Shown piece after piece: positions 54,401 to 62,932 of a DNA stretch of 64,000 bases. Position 1 is the first letter of the stretch, and every line of letters begins with the position of its first letter. The DNA is from Eubacteriales bacterium (GTDB lineage Bacteria > Bacillota > Clostridia > Lachnospirales > Lachnospiraceae), in contig JAUNOP010000006.1 in assembly GCA_030537135.1 (NCBI GenBank), forward strand, positions 1 to 64,000, written 5' to 3'. The notes beneath the pieces were generated by a model. It saw nothing but the letters and a program-made list of their open reading frames with translations, had not been told where the DNA came from and did not search any database. The position numbers and the translations under genes were made by a program.

Positions 54401-55920
54401 AAGGGAATCGGCACTCTGGGATTTACAAAGGTGGAAAAGCGGTCAATAATCTCTCCGTTTTCTACACGTACAGCGCCGATTTCGATAATCTGGCAGGTCA
54501 GGGGAGAAAAGCCAGTTGTCTCTATGTCAAACACCACAAAGGAGCCATTCATGGACTGACCCTTGCTGTTTGTCACCAGCCCCTTCAGATCATCCACAAG
54601 ATAGGCTTCCATGCCATAGAGAACCTTAAAATCCGAATCCTTTGGGACGCACCCTCCCCAGGCGTCAAAGCAGTGGTTTGCCTCAGGGAAGGCCTGAACA
54701 ACGCCGTGATCTGTGATGGCAATGGCCTTGTGTCCCCATTCATAGGCGCGCTTTACCAGAGCCTTGGCGTCTGTGACGCCGTCCATGTCGCTCATCTTTG
54801 TGTGGCAGTGAAGCTCTACCCTTTTCTGCGGACTGGTATCCATACGGGTATGCGTAAAATCAGCAATTTTTTTGATTCCCACAATCGAGCCTATGGTAAG
54901 CTCGCTGTCAAAACGGTCAATCGTGGTCACTCCCTTGATTTTCAGGAAGGCTCCCTTTTTCACATGCTCCTTAATCTCCGGCACCTGGTCATTATGAAGG
55001 AAGAGCTTTATCATGATAGAATCTGTGAAATCCGTAACCGCCAGAATCAGGATGGTCTTCTCATTCCGAATCTGCCGTTCCTCTGCCTCCATGATCTGAC
55101 AGCGGATAACCACCTCGCCCATCTCGCCCTTAATGCTCTCCAGCGGAATCGGTTCTTCTTCAAAGTCCTTTCCATATACCACGTCAGGATTAGAATCCTT
55201 TCTATAAGGACGACGATATTCCCCTTTTTTCTCAAAGCCAGATTTCTGAGAGGGCGCTCTAAAGGGCTGCTCTCTTCCTGGCTGTTTCTGCTCTATGCCT
55301 GCCTTTTCTTTTGCCCCTTCTTCCCTTTCTTCTTTCTTTTTGTGCGCTTTCAGGAGAATCTGCTTTACCTCCTCCTCAACCTGAATGGCAGCGTTTTTCC
55401 GATAGCGGCTCTCCTCTGTCTGCACATACACTGGCTCAATCTTCAAATCCAGGCCGCACCTGACGCAAAAGACCTTCTCAAGGTATTCTACCAGAATCTC
55501 TCCCTTTTCTCTGGCAATCACAGAATCCGGCATGGTAAGCACCATCTCATTCTCAGAGGGAAATTCTATTTTTGCTCTTGAAAAAAGGTTGTATTCCAGG
55601 CGATTATAGCTCTTAAGCTCCAGAGACATGCTGGAACGGTAGGCGTTCAGAAAATTCTCAGGAGTGTATTGTCTGGACAGGCAAAATTTCTCAATCATCC
55701 GCACCTGCATTTCCATCTGCGGAAAGAACTGATTCTCAATCGCTCTCTCCAGAGCTGTGATATGCTTTTTATGAATCCACCGGTCGCTTTTGATATATAC
55801 CCAAAGTCTGTCCCTCTCTTTATTGCAGGAAACCTTTGTCACCACCACATGCTCCATCAGCTCTCTGAGCTTGTCATCCACATTCAGGCTTGGAAAAACA
55901 TCAAAAAATTCCTTTTCCAT
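51460..55920 (-). CDS. polC: DNA polymerase III alpha subunit, Gram-positive type PolC
   Basis: 1,486 residues from the ATG at 55920 (GCAGGAG 11 nt upstream). Domain order: N-terminal region, an OB fold after a charged linker (~270-365), PHP (VELHCHTKMSDMDGV, ~370; AITDHGVVQAF) split by a DnaQ-type 3'-5' exonuclease (FVVFDIETTGFSPLTCQI, ~458; HHHRAVDDAACTAEIF), then the polymerase core with a zinc motif (CPKCKYSDF...CPHCHVK, ~955), the DIDLNFSG active-site segment, and the C-terminal HhH region. Replicative leading/lagging polymerase. It starts 7 bp after ispG. Confidence 0.96.
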   Translation of the reverse strand: MEKEFFDVFPSLNVDDKLRELMEHVVVTKVSCNKERDRLWVYIKSDRWIHKKHITALERAIENQFFPQMEMQVRMIEKFCLSRQYTPENFLNAYRSSMSLELKSYNRLEYNLFSRAKIEFPSENEMVLTMPDSVIAREKGEILVEYLEKVFCVRCGLDLKIEPVYVQTEESRYRKNAAIQVEEEVKQILLKAHKKKEEREEGAKEKAGIEQKQPGREQPFRAPSQKSGFEKKGEYRRPYRKDSNPDVVYGKDFEEEPIPLESIKGEMGEVVIRCQIMEAEERQIRNEKTILILAVTDFTDSIMIKLFLHNDQVPEIKEHVKKGAFLKIKGVTTIDRFDSELTIGSIVGIKKIADFTHTRMDTSPQKRVELHCHTKMSDMDGVTDAKALVKRAYEWGHKAIAITDHGVVQAFPEANHCFDAWGGCVPKDSDFKVLYGMEAYLVDDLKGLVTNSKGQSMNGSFVVFDIETTGFSPLTCQIIEIGAVRVENGEIIDRFSTFVNPRVPIPFRIEQLTSINDSMVLDAPGIEKVLPSFMEFCEGAVLVAHNADFDMSFIIENLRRLGDEREFTYVDTVGMARFLLPALNRFKLDTVAKAVGVSLAHHHRAVDDAACTAEIFVRFVKMLEEREIFDLDTLNKEGAISENTIKKLPTYHAIILVKNETGRINLYKLVSQSHLKYYNRRPRVPKSVFEKHRDGLIIGSACEAGELYQALLRNAPDTEIARLVNFYDYLEIQPLGNNAFMIADEKNDTVSSEEDLKSLNRRIVELGEQFCKPVVATCDVHFMDPQDEIYRRIIMTGNGFTDADNQAPLYLRTTEEMLKEFEYLGSEKAEEVVITNTNKIADMIEKISPIHPDKFPPVIPDSDKDLREICFKRAHEMYGETLPKIVEERLNKELHSIISNGYAVMYIIAQRLVWKSNEDGYLVGSRGSVGSSLAATMSGITEVNPLPPHYICPKCKYSDFDSPEVRKYSGMAGCDMPDKECPHCHVKMTKEGFDIPFETFLGFKGDKEPDIDLNFSGEYQANAHRYTEVIFGKGQTFKAGTIGTLAEKTAFGYVKNYFEERGQHKRYCEINRIVQGCTGVRRTTGQHPGGIIVLPKGEEIEKFTPVQHPANDVNSDIITTHFDYHSIDGNLLKLDILGHDDPTMIRMLEDVTGISAKTVPLDQPDVMSLFASTKALGITPQDIGGCRLGCLGVPEFGTDFAMQMLIDTKPKYFSDLVRIAGLAHGTDVWLGNAQTLIEQGKATISTAICTRDDIMIYLIGKGVESGQAFTIMESVRKGKGLRPEWEKIMTEHGVPDWYIWSCKKIKYMFPKAHAAAYVMMAYRIAWYKVFQPLAYYAAFFSIRATAFSYELMCMGKERLEFYMDEIKKKGDSASKKEQDTLKDMRVVQEMYARGFSFVPIDLYTAKAHRFQIVDGKLMPALDTIEGLGDKAADAVVEAVKDGPFLSKDDFRNRTKVSKTVIDLMDELRLFGDIPESNQFSLFDFTT

Positions 55921-55927
55921 TTGTGTC

Positions 55928-56989
55928 TTACTCCTGCTCTTCCCAGTGCACAAGCTCCTCCCGAAGGACTCCCAGAAGCTCGTCCTCAGGAATCGTTCTC
56001 ACAACCTGCCCATGCTTAATCAGAAGACCGCAGCCTACGCCTCCTGCGATTCCGATGTCTGCCTCTCTGGCCTCTCCGGGACCATTTACCACACAGCCCA
56101 TCACAGCCACCTTGATATCGAGCGGAATATCCTGAACCATGTTTTCCACCTTTTCTGCAAGTCCGATAAGGTCAATCTGGGTTCGTCCGCAGGTAGGACA
56201 GGACACTACCTCAATTCCGCCCTTACGAAGGCCGAGTGTCTTGAGGATTCGCTTTGCAGATTTGATTTCCTCCAGAGGCGCTCCTGTCAGGGATACGCGA
56301 ATCGTGTCTCCGATTCCCATTCCCAGAATCATTCCAAGTCCCACCGCGGATTTGATATTTCCTGAGTACAAGGTTCCTGCCTCTGTGATTCCCACATGAA
56401 GAGGATAGGGGCTCTGCTCTGCAATCAGCTCGTGCGCCTTGGCACACATCAGCACATCCGAGGATTTGATGCTGATTACCAGGTTGTCATACCCCAGCTC
56501 CTCGATGATTCTCACCTTGTCCAAGGCGCTCTCCACCAGTCCCTCGGCGCTGACTCCATGGTATTTCTCTACCAGCTCTTTTTCAAGAGAGCCGCTGTTC
56601 ACCCCAACGCGGATAGGAATTTTTCTCTCTCTGGCAGCGTCCACAACCGCCCGGATTCTCTCTGTGCTTCCGATATTTCCCGGATTGATGCGGATTTTGT
56701 CTGCTCCATTTTCTATGGCTGCAATGGCAAGCTTATAGTTAAAATGAATGTCCGCCACCAATGGAATATGAATTTGCTTCTTGATTTCCAAAAGAGCCTC
56801 TGCCGCCTCCATGGTAGGCACAGCGCAGCGAATAATGTCGCAGCCTGCTGCCTCCAGCTCCAGAATCTGAGCTACTGTGGCTTCTATGTCCTCTGTCTTT
56901 GTGTTTGTCATAGATTGAATGAGAATCGGATTTCCTCCTCCGATTACCCTTGAGCCGATAGCAATTACCTTTGTATGGTCTCGATACAT
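55928..56989 (-). CDS. ispG: 4-hydroxy-3-methylbut-2-enyl diphosphate synthase
   Basis: 353 residues. [4Fe-4S] enzyme of the MEP isoprenoid pathway. N-terminal IGGGNPILIQSMTNTKTED; the cluster ligands are in SCPTCGRTQID (~265) and CVVNGPGEAREADIG (~305). ADIHFNYKLAIAAIENGADKIRINPGNIG is the TIM-barrel signature (here only named in part). It precedes polC, as in many clostridia. Length is normal. Confidence 0.95.
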   Translation of the reverse strand: MYRDHTKVIAIGSRVIGGGNPILIQSMTNTKTEDIEATVAQILELEAAGCDIIRCAVPTMEAAEALLEIKKQIHIPLVADIHFNYKLAIAAIENGADKIRINPGNIGSTERIRAVVDAARERKIPIRVGVNSGSLEKELVEKYHGVSAEGLVESALDKVRIIEELGYDNLVISIKSSDVLMCAKAHELIAEQSPYPLHVGITEAGTLYSGNIKSAVGLGMILGMGIGDTIRVSLTGAPLEEIKSAKRILKTLGLRKGGIEVVSCPTCGRTQIDLIGLAEKVENMVQDIPLDIKVAVMGCVVNGPGEAREADIGIAGGVGCGLLIKHGQVVRTIPEDELLGVLREELVHWEEQE

Positions 56990-57060
56990 CTTCTTTTCCT
57001 CCTTCTGTCAAACAAAGGGCGGAAGACACTCCCACCCTTTGCTTATGCTGTTCCTTACAT

Positions 57061-58206
57061 CTATCTGCGGATTTCCAGCAGCTTGTTCTTTAATTCGGTC
57101 TCCATGCGGCGCATTTCTCTCTCTGCTTCCTGGCGCTTTGCCCGTCCGTCCTGCTGGATCTTGAGCACATCGTCCAGTGTCTGAATCAGCTCAGCATTTG
57201 TCTGCTTAAGCGTCTCCATATCCACAATTCCTCTCTCCGATTCTCTGGCAGTCTCTGTGGAAGCCATATGAAGGGCCTTTGCATTTCTCTTGAGAAGCTC
57301 ATTCGTCACATCTGTAACCTCTCTCTGCGCTCTGGCAGCCTCTGTGGAGTGAGCAATGCCGAGCGCCAGAACCATTTGGCTCTTCCACAGGGGAATGGTG
57401 TTGACCAGAGTGGTCTGTATCTTCTCCACCATCATGGTGTTATTGTTCTGAATCAGGCGAATCTGCGGAGCTGTCTGCATGGAAATGGTTCTGGTCAAAT
57501 CCAGGTCATGAAGCTTCTTCTCAAACCGGTTGCACTTGCTGTCCAGGTCATTGGCTGCCTGCGCATCCTCGGCAAGTCCGGTTCTTCTGGCTCTCTCTAC
57601 CAGCTCGGCCAGCTTGCCGCTTCGCACCTGAGCCAGCTTTTTTCTTCCTGCCAGAATATACATGGTCAGTTCCTTGTAGTAGTTCAGGTTCTGCTCATAC
57701 ATCTTGTCCAGGATTGCAGTATCCTTCATAAGGCGCATCTGGTGCTGTGTGAGAGCCTCGCTGATTCTCTCCACATTCACCTCTGCCTTATCATAACGAA
57801 CCTTCATAGTTTCCAGCTTGCTTGCCTGCTTTTTGAAAAAGCCGAAAAAGCCCTTCTGCTCCTCCTCTGCGTCAAACTCGCGCAGCTCTACCACCATATT
57901 GGTGAGCAAATCCCCCACCTCTCCAAGATCCTGTGTGCGCACATTCTCCAGAGTAGCGTCCGAGAAATCCGCCATTTTTTTCTGCGTTCCTGCCCCATAC
58001 TGAAGTACCTGATTCGTATTCTCAATATCAATTTTTTCCGCAAAATCATCAATCATTTTCTTTTCCTGGGGAGTCAGCACAATCTCCGGCTCTGCCTCCA
58101 CAGGCTCAGGCTCCCTTTTCACTGTCTCTGCCACCTCTTCCTTTGGTTCCAAATCCGGTTCCAGAGTCAGTGTAGGCATGCTTGTAGTTCCCGTCCATTC
58201 TTCCAT
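57061..58206 (-). CDS. telA: TelA family protein (toxic anion resistance)
   Basis: 381 residues. A Glu/Pro-rich acidic N-terminal region (~1-45), then the helical TelA core: QVLQYGAGTQKKMADFSDA, LTNMVVELREFD, GFFGFFKKQASKL, and TISMQTAPQIRLIQNNN with LWKSQMVLALGIAHS. TelA proteins associate with tellurite and stress resistance; the mechanism is unresolved. It lies 21 bp after the xpaC-like gene, the usual pair. No TerD-type genes are in the window. Confidence 0.92.
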   Translation of the reverse strand: MEEWTGTTSMPTLTLEPDLEPKEEVAETVKREPEPVEAEPEIVLTPQEKKMIDDFAEKIDIENTNQVLQYGAGTQKKMADFSDATLENVRTQDLGEVGDLLTNMVVELREFDAEEEQKGFFGFFKKQASKLETMKVRYDKAEVNVERISEALTQHQMRLMKDTAILDKMYEQNLNYYKELTMYILAGRKKLAQVRSGKLAELVERARRTGLAEDAQAANDLDSKCNRFEKKLHDLDLTRTISMQTAPQIRLIQNNNTMMVEKIQTTLVNTIPLWKSQMVLALGIAHSTEAARAQREVTDVTNELLKRNAKALHMASTETARESERGIVDMETLKQTNAELIQTLDDVLKIQQDGRAKRQEAEREMRRMETELKNKLLEIRR

Positions 58207-58227
58207 ATTCTCTTTATCCTTTCCTTA

Positions 58228-59499
58228 TCATTTGCTGCTCTCAAAATCCGAGCCTGTCAGTCCGTCCTGTGCCAGAAGAGTGTACAGAACAGAAATATCG
58301 CTGGATACATCCCAGGCAGTATCCTGGAAAATAGAGTCCAGAAGCTTTTCAAAAGCAATGTTCAAAGTATCCAGCGTTTCCTCTATCTCCTTTTTGGAGG
58401 AGCGGATATTTTCTCCCTGCACAGGCTGTCTGTCCATGTCCGCATAGGCATCCAGAAGCTTTACTGTCATCGGAAGATAATAGTCCATCATTTTCTTAAG
58501 ATCCGGGATAATCTCGGGATGCTCTCTGACTCTCTCAAAAATACGATAAACCAGCTCCTCAATTCTTGAAATCTTCTCTGACATCTCGATTCCCGGAATA
58601 TCGTCATTGCACCTGCGAATCTGCGCAAGATACCGATCTCCCTTGTCCAGAACCTCCTGAACCTTTGGGTCTGTCCCGGAAGCTTTCTTTCTCTGGGCTT
58701 CTTCCCTCAGAGCCTCCTCTTCCTTTGCCTTCTTCTGCTGAGCAAGACTTTCCTCCCTCTGCTTCTCTATTGTCTCATACTGCTCGTACGTCTCATTGCT
58801 GGTGATAAGGCAAGTCTCGGTTCTGTCCACATGTCCTTCCAAAAACCAGCCCTTTGCAATCATGGCCTTGATATCTCTGCGCACAAATTTTACAGGCTTT
58901 CCCACAAAACGGGAAAGCGCCGTGAAGTCTGCATAGGTTTTATCGCCCAGAGCCTTGACATACTTGCGAAAGCGCCCCAGCCGTCCAAGCTTTTCAATGC
59001 CTCCGGCGAGCAGGCCTATCCCGGCAGCCATTCCCACGAACATGATCGCTCCGCCTGCGCCAAAGACTCCTCCTATGCCCAGAAGCGCGCTCACTGCTGA
59101 GCTTACCATAAGGCCGATTCCCATTGAGCCTGTCAGAATTCCTCCAAACACGGTCATAAGGACTCCCTTGGTTCTCTCCCCGGACATCTTCTGATACAGG
59201 GCAGGAACAGTCTTAGGTCCCGGCTCCACTGTCCCATATACCTTCTCCACTGTCTGCTCCTGTCTGTCTCTGAAGGATGCCTTTTCCCTGTTTCCTGCCA
59301 TGCCCCTGGTCTCTGTTCTTGTCCGCGGTCTTCCATAGCCCTCCAGAGCTTTCCTTAAGACCTCTCCTCCGCTGTCTACAGCCGTATTCAAGGCGTCCTT
59401 GATATTTTTATTCAATTCTTCATAATTTTTGGAATCCACAGCCTTCTGAACAATATCCTGAATCTGATTTCCCAAATCATAAAAATCCTGATTTTTCAT
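58228..59499 (-). CDS. xpaC: XpaC-like 5-bromo-4-chloroindolyl phosphate hydrolysis family protein
   Basis: 423 residues. The N-terminal ~100 residues are charged (QIQDIVQKAVDSKNYEELN on). Two or three glycine-rich membrane helices lie at about 115-165 (LMTVFGGILTGSMGIGLMVS; IMFVGMAAGIGLLAGGI). A winged-helix-like stretch follows (FTALSRFVGKPVKFVRRDI), then a Gln/Glu linker and a C-terminal helical domain shared with XpaC. The family name reflects an old phenotype, not a known reaction. First gene of the pair with telA. Likely a membrane-tethered partner of TelA. Confidence 0.85.
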   Translation of the reverse strand: MKNQDFYDLGNQIQDIVQKAVDSKNYEELNKNIKDALNTAVDSGGEVLRKALEGYGRPRTRTETRGMAGNREKASFRDRQEQTVEKVYGTVEPGPKTVPALYQKMSGERTKGVLMTVFGGILTGSMGIGLMVSSAVSALLGIGGVFGAGGAIMFVGMAAGIGLLAGGIEKLGRLGRFRKYVKALGDKTYADFTALSRFVGKPVKFVRRDIKAMIAKGWFLEGHVDRTETCLITSNETYEQYETIEKQREESLAQQKKAKEEEALREEAQRKKASGTDPKVQEVLDKGDRYLAQIRRCNDDIPGIEMSEKISRIEELVYRIFERVREHPEIIPDLKKMMDYYLPMTVKLLDAYADMDRQPVQGENIRSSKKEIEETLDTLNIAFEKLLDSIFQDTAWDVSSDISVLYTLLAQDGLTGSDFESSK

Positions 59500-59592
59500 C
59501 TGTCTCTACTCCTTTCCTAGATTATAATCAACTTTTCTCAAAAATACAAGGAATTTCCTGTAATCAGAAAAGTTTCCTGACACAAACAAAGA

Positions 59593-59612
59593 GGCGCCGA
59601 AAAAGCGGCGCC
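59593..59612 (-). terminator. Terminator of the SGNH hydrolase gene
   Basis: GGCGCCG (59593-59599) pairs with CGGCGCC (59606-59612). On the minus strand TCTTTGTTTG follows, 25 bp past the stop. Confidence 0.7.
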
Positions 59613-59636
59613 CTTTACCAGAAAGCATTTGTATTA

Positions 59637-61046
59637 TTAATAGTTTTTCTCAATCTGCGTCATCATATAGTTATATATTTTCTGATAGGTTGCCTGGGAA
59701 TAATGCAGTCCGTCGAAATATCCAGCATGCTCAACGCTTCTCCAGCCTGTCATTCGCAGGTAGCTACATGTATCAATAAACTTGTAGTAATTGTAATTTA
59801 ACCGATTGCGCAGAATTCTATTAAAGCTTGTAACCTGCGTTTCTGTTTTGGGATATACATTACCTATCATTTCATAATACAGTCTCATCATAGCCTCATT
59901 AACCGGATTCACAGACATATAATACAAATCACAGTTAAAGTTTTTCAAAGAAGCAGCGATAGAGTTCATGTACTGTGCATAACCAAGACCGTTATAGAGA
60001 TCATTTCCTCCTAGATTAAAAACTATCGCAGATTTCCTTCCTGTGGACGTCTGGTTCTTGTTCAGAGCTTCTATTAAACGCTCATAGCCTCCCGGAAGAT
60101 TTGGAGATGAAGAGTCTCCTCTCAGCCAGCTCAGTCCCATCCCCCCCTCTGCAATGAAAGTAACATTTTGTACATATGGCTCCAAAAAAGCACTTGCCCT
60201 CTTTGTTCTGGAATCTCCTATAATATAAACATGCTGATATTTACTAGGACTCATTAGCTGATTTGCTGCCAGAATCTTTTCGTCTTCCTGCCGATATTCC
60301 ACCATATAAAAATCTGACCCATAGGCTGGAATAGATTCTCCTGCAAGATAATCTGGGAAGGTATGCTTTCCTTTTTCAGCAGACCATCCCAGTATCATTC
60401 CCGATTGACTCGCAACAGACGGGAAATCCTCTGTCTCTCCGGCCTTAAGCTTTAGGGTATTATACACGGTTCCATCACCCCAATACAGCTTTACTGTACG
60501 GATAGTCTGACACACCATATAGAAATTCATATTTCCAGTAACTTTGACCTTCTGCTTCTGCTTGTAAGAAGCCTTTTTGCTGTTCGTCTTATCAGACCAG
60601 CCAAGTCCAATACGAGTGGCTGTATTCTTGATAGCCGGAAGGGTCACGCTCTCTCCCTTTACCAGCTGCTTGGAATAGGCGGCATACTCTGAGCTTCCGT
60701 CGTTTGTATAGAATCGAACCGTGTACAGCTTAAACCGATACAGGCAGAATTTCACATTATCTGTAACCTTATAAGAGGCTCCCATTGCATATTTCTTATT
60801 TCCAGAAGAGGATTTTATCACCCAATAGCTTCTATAGCCGGATGCTCCTACTTTAGGGAGCTGTATAACAGTTCCTTTTTTTACAGTCTTTGCTAATTTC
60901 TTATAGGCATTATTGGCCACCACGCCATTTGAGTTTGCGAACGTGACCTTGCATTTTGCAGCGGCCTGCACCGGTGAATGCATTATAAAACACGCCAGCA
61001 AAATAGCACCCAAAAGCAGCAGGCATCTTTTTCCTATTCGTTCCAT
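59637..61046 (-). CDS. Secreted SGNH/GDSL-type hydrolase with repeat N-terminus
   Basis: 469 residues. Signal peptide (MERIGKRCLLLLGAILLACF, cleavage after VQA, ~28). Residues ~30-255 hold beta-strand repeats of an InlB B-repeat-like kind (VRFYTNDGSSEYAAYSKQLV; LGWSDKTNSKKASY; ILGWSAEKGKH). The catalytic part starts at ~270: block I YIIGDSRTKRAS, block III FNLGGNDLYNG, block V DGLHYSQATYQ with the Asp/His. Ser, Asn and Asp-x-x-His are all in place. Probably a cell-surface esterase or deacetylase acting on wall or host glycans; substrate unknown. Divergent from ilvE. Confidence 0.82.
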   Translation of the reverse strand: MERIGKRCLLLLGAILLACFIMHSPVQAAAKCKVTFANSNGVVANNAYKKLAKTVKKGTVIQLPKVGASGYRSYWVIKSSSGNKKYAMGASYKVTDNVKFCLYRFKLYTVRFYTNDGSSEYAAYSKQLVKGESVTLPAIKNTATRIGLGWSDKTNSKKASYKQKQKVKVTGNMNFYMVCQTIRTVKLYWGDGTVYNTLKLKAGETEDFPSVASQSGMILGWSAEKGKHTFPDYLAGESIPAYGSDFYMVEYRQEDEKILAANQLMSPSKYQHVYIIGDSRTKRASAFLEPYVQNVTFIAEGGMGLSWLRGDSSSPNLPGGYERLIEALNKNQTSTGRKSAIVFNLGGNDLYNGLGYAQYMNSIAASLKNFNCDLYYMSVNPVNEAMMRLYYEMIGNVYPKTETQVTSFNRILRNRLNYNYYKFIDTCSYLRMTGWRSVEHAGYFDGLHYSQATYQKIYNYMMTQIEKNY

Positions 61047-61238
61047 AAGATTTCTCCTTTCTCAAAGCTCACAAAATCCCTTTTCCAAGCTTCTTGTCTT
61101 TGTAAGCGCCTAACCCCTTTTTCTTCATTATACTTGAAGAAAATAGCAGTTTCAATAGAAAAAAAAATTATCTTTGCCAAATTTCTCTGCCATGCAAGCA
61201 GCAGCTATGACAATTCCGCTTCTTTTTTCATTTTTTGT

Positions 61239-61267
61239 TTGCACTTTTTGCGTAAAAGTTTTACAAT
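61239..61267 (+). promoter_or_regulatory. SigA-type promoter of ilvE
   Basis: TTGCAC (61239-61244), 17-bp spacer, TACAAT (61262-61267). Transcription would begin near 61274, about 46 nt before the start codon. No attenuator or T-box fits in so short a leader. The rest of the 270-bp gap 61047-61319 shows nothing clear. Confidence 0.65.
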
Positions 61268-61319
61268 GGTGAACAGTAAGAAATACCAATATTTTTATAG
61301 GTTGATTGGAGGATTTATT

Positions 61320-62345
61320 ATGGAAAAAAAGAACATCGACTGGGGCAATCTGGGCTTTGCCTATGTGAAGACAGACTATCGCTATGTATCCAATTATAAG
61401 AATGGAGCCTGGGATGAGGGAGGTCTTGTCACTGACGATACCATTACCATAAGTGAATGCGCCTGTGTTCTCCAGTATGCTCAGACAGTTTTCGAGGGTC
61501 TCAAGGCCTATACAACAGAGAAGGGACAGATTGTTACCTTCCGTCCGGATCTGAATGCAGAACGTCTGGAAAGCTCTGCAAAGCGTCTGCAGATGCCGGT
61601 TTTTCCAAAGGATCGCTTTGTTCAGGCAGTCACTGAGACAGTTAAGGCAAACGCAGCTTATGTTCCGCCCTATGGCTCAGGCGCAACCTTGTACATACGT
61701 CCGTTTTTGTTTGGCTCTGATCCTATTATCGGAGTGAAACCAGCCACAGAATATCAGTTCCGCACCTTTACCACTCCTGTAGGACCCTATTTTAAGGGCG
61801 GTGTAAAGCCTCTGACTATCCGTGTCTCTGATTTTGACCGTGCAGCACCTCATGGAACCGGTCACATCAAGGCAGGCCTTAATTATGCCATGAGCCTTTA
61901 TGCTATTGTGGATGCTCACAATCAGGGCTATGATGAGAATATGTACCTTGACGCTGCTACCCGTACAAAAGTAGAAGAGACAGGCGGAGCCAATTTCCTC
62001 TTTGTCACAAAGGACGGCAAGGTTGTCACTCCAAAATCTGACAGTATCCTTCCATCCATCACCCGCCGTTCTCTGATATATGTTGCAAAGGAGTATTTAG
62101 GTCTTGAGGCAGAAGAGAGAGAAATCACTCTGGAAGAGGTAAAGGACATGGCAGAGTGCGGACTCTGCGGTACTGCTGCTGTTATTTCTCCTGTAGGAAA
62201 AATTGTAGACCACGGCAGGGAAATCTGCCTGCCAAGCGGCATGACTGAAATGGGACCGATTACCAGAAAGCTCTATGAGACGCTGACCGGAATCCAGATG
62301 GGACGCATTGAGGCTCCTGAGGGATGGATCCATGTAATCGAATAA
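61320..62345 (+). CDS. ilvE: Branched-chain amino acid aminotransferase
   Basis: 341 residues from the ATG at 61320 (TTGGAGGATTTATT). PLP fold-type IV. Interconverts Leu, Ile and Val with their keto acids. YAQTVFEGLKAYTT, FRPDLNAERLESSAKRLQMP, the Schiff-base Lys in GTGHIKAGLNYAMSL, and VEETGGANFLFVTKDGKVVTP then SILPSITRRSLIYVA identify the type II BCAT group. The C-terminal GTAAVISPVGKI motif is intact. Ends at a strong terminator facing dfrA. Confidence 0.95.
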   Translation: MEKKNIDWGNLGFAYVKTDYRYVSNYKNGAWDEGGLVTDDTITISECACVLQYAQTVFEGLKAYTTEKGQIVTFRPDLNAERLESSAKRLQMPVFPKDRFVQAVTETVKANAAYVPPYGSGATLYIRPFLFGSDPIIGVKPATEYQFRTFTTPVGPYFKGGVKPLTIRVSDFDRAAPHGTGHIKAGLNYAMSLYAIVDAHNQGYDENMYLDAATRTKVEETGGANFLFVTKDGKVVTPKSDSILPSITRRSLIYVAKEYLGLEAEEREITLEEVKDMAECGLCGTAAVISPVGKIVDHGREICLPSGMTEMGPITRKLYETLTGIQMGRIEAPEGWIHVIE

Positions 62346-62361
62346 ATTCCTGACATTAAGA

Positions 62362-62399
62362 CAGCTGTTCTTATGCTTTCTCAGTCATAAGAACAGCTG
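62362..62399. terminator. Bidirectional terminator between ilvE and dfrA
   Basis: CAGCTGTTCTTATG (62362-62375) pairs perfectly with CATAAGAACAGCTG (62386-62399), a 14-bp stem between convergent genes. T-richness after the stem is modest (CCTTGTTCT on plus, TCTTAATG on minus). Confidence 0.7.
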
Positions 62400-62421
62400 C
62401 CCTTGTTCTATGAGTTTCTTT

Positions 62422-62910
62422 TTATTTTCTTTTGTATTTCACAAACGTGTACTCCAGGTCAAAATAGGTCTGTTCCTCGCTCTCTGCTGCTATCTGCCAC
62501 TCCTCCATCTCATCCAGATTTGGGAAAAAGTTGTCTGCTGCATAGGTATAATTAATTTTTGTGACATGAGCGGTGTCGCAGTAAGGAAGCATCTGGTGAT
62601 AGACGCTGTCTCCGCCAATCACATACACATCCTCTGTGTTATATTTTTTTAATTCCTCCATAAGCGCAGGAATCGAGTGTATCACAATTGCTCCCCTTAC
62701 CTGAAATTCCGGATTTTTTGTAAGTACGATATTTGTCCGGTTCTTAAGAGGAAGACCATTGGGAAAGCTTTCCAGAGTCTTTCTGCCCATCACAACCACC
62801 CTGCCTGTTGTCTGGCTCCGAAAAAACTTCATATCCGCCGGTATGCTGACCAGGAGCTTGTTATTCTTCCCGATTCCCCAGTTTTTATCTGCTGCAACAA
62901 TTATATTCAT
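62422..62910 (-). CDS. dfrA: Dihydrofolate reductase
   Basis: 162 residues from the ATG at 62910 (AAAAGGAGAAAAAAG). NIIVAADKNWGIGKNNKLLV at the N-terminus, with Asp/Glu-equivalent substrate region MKFFRSQTTG, the VVVMGRKTLESFP motif and VYVIGGDSVYHQML. Reduces dihydrofolate to tetrahydrofolate with NADPH. It lies 22 bp after thyA, whose product it recycles. Confidence 0.95.
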   Translation of the reverse strand: MNIIVAADKNWGIGKNNKLLVSIPADMKFFRSQTTGRVVVMGRKTLESFPNGLPLKNRTNIVLTKNPEFQVRGAIVIHSIPALMEELKKYNTEDVYVIGGDSVYHQMLPYCDTAHVTKINYTYAADNFFPNLDEMEEWQIAAESEEQTYFDLEYTFVKYKRK

Positions 62911-62932
62911 CTTTTTTCTCCTTTTTACAAGC

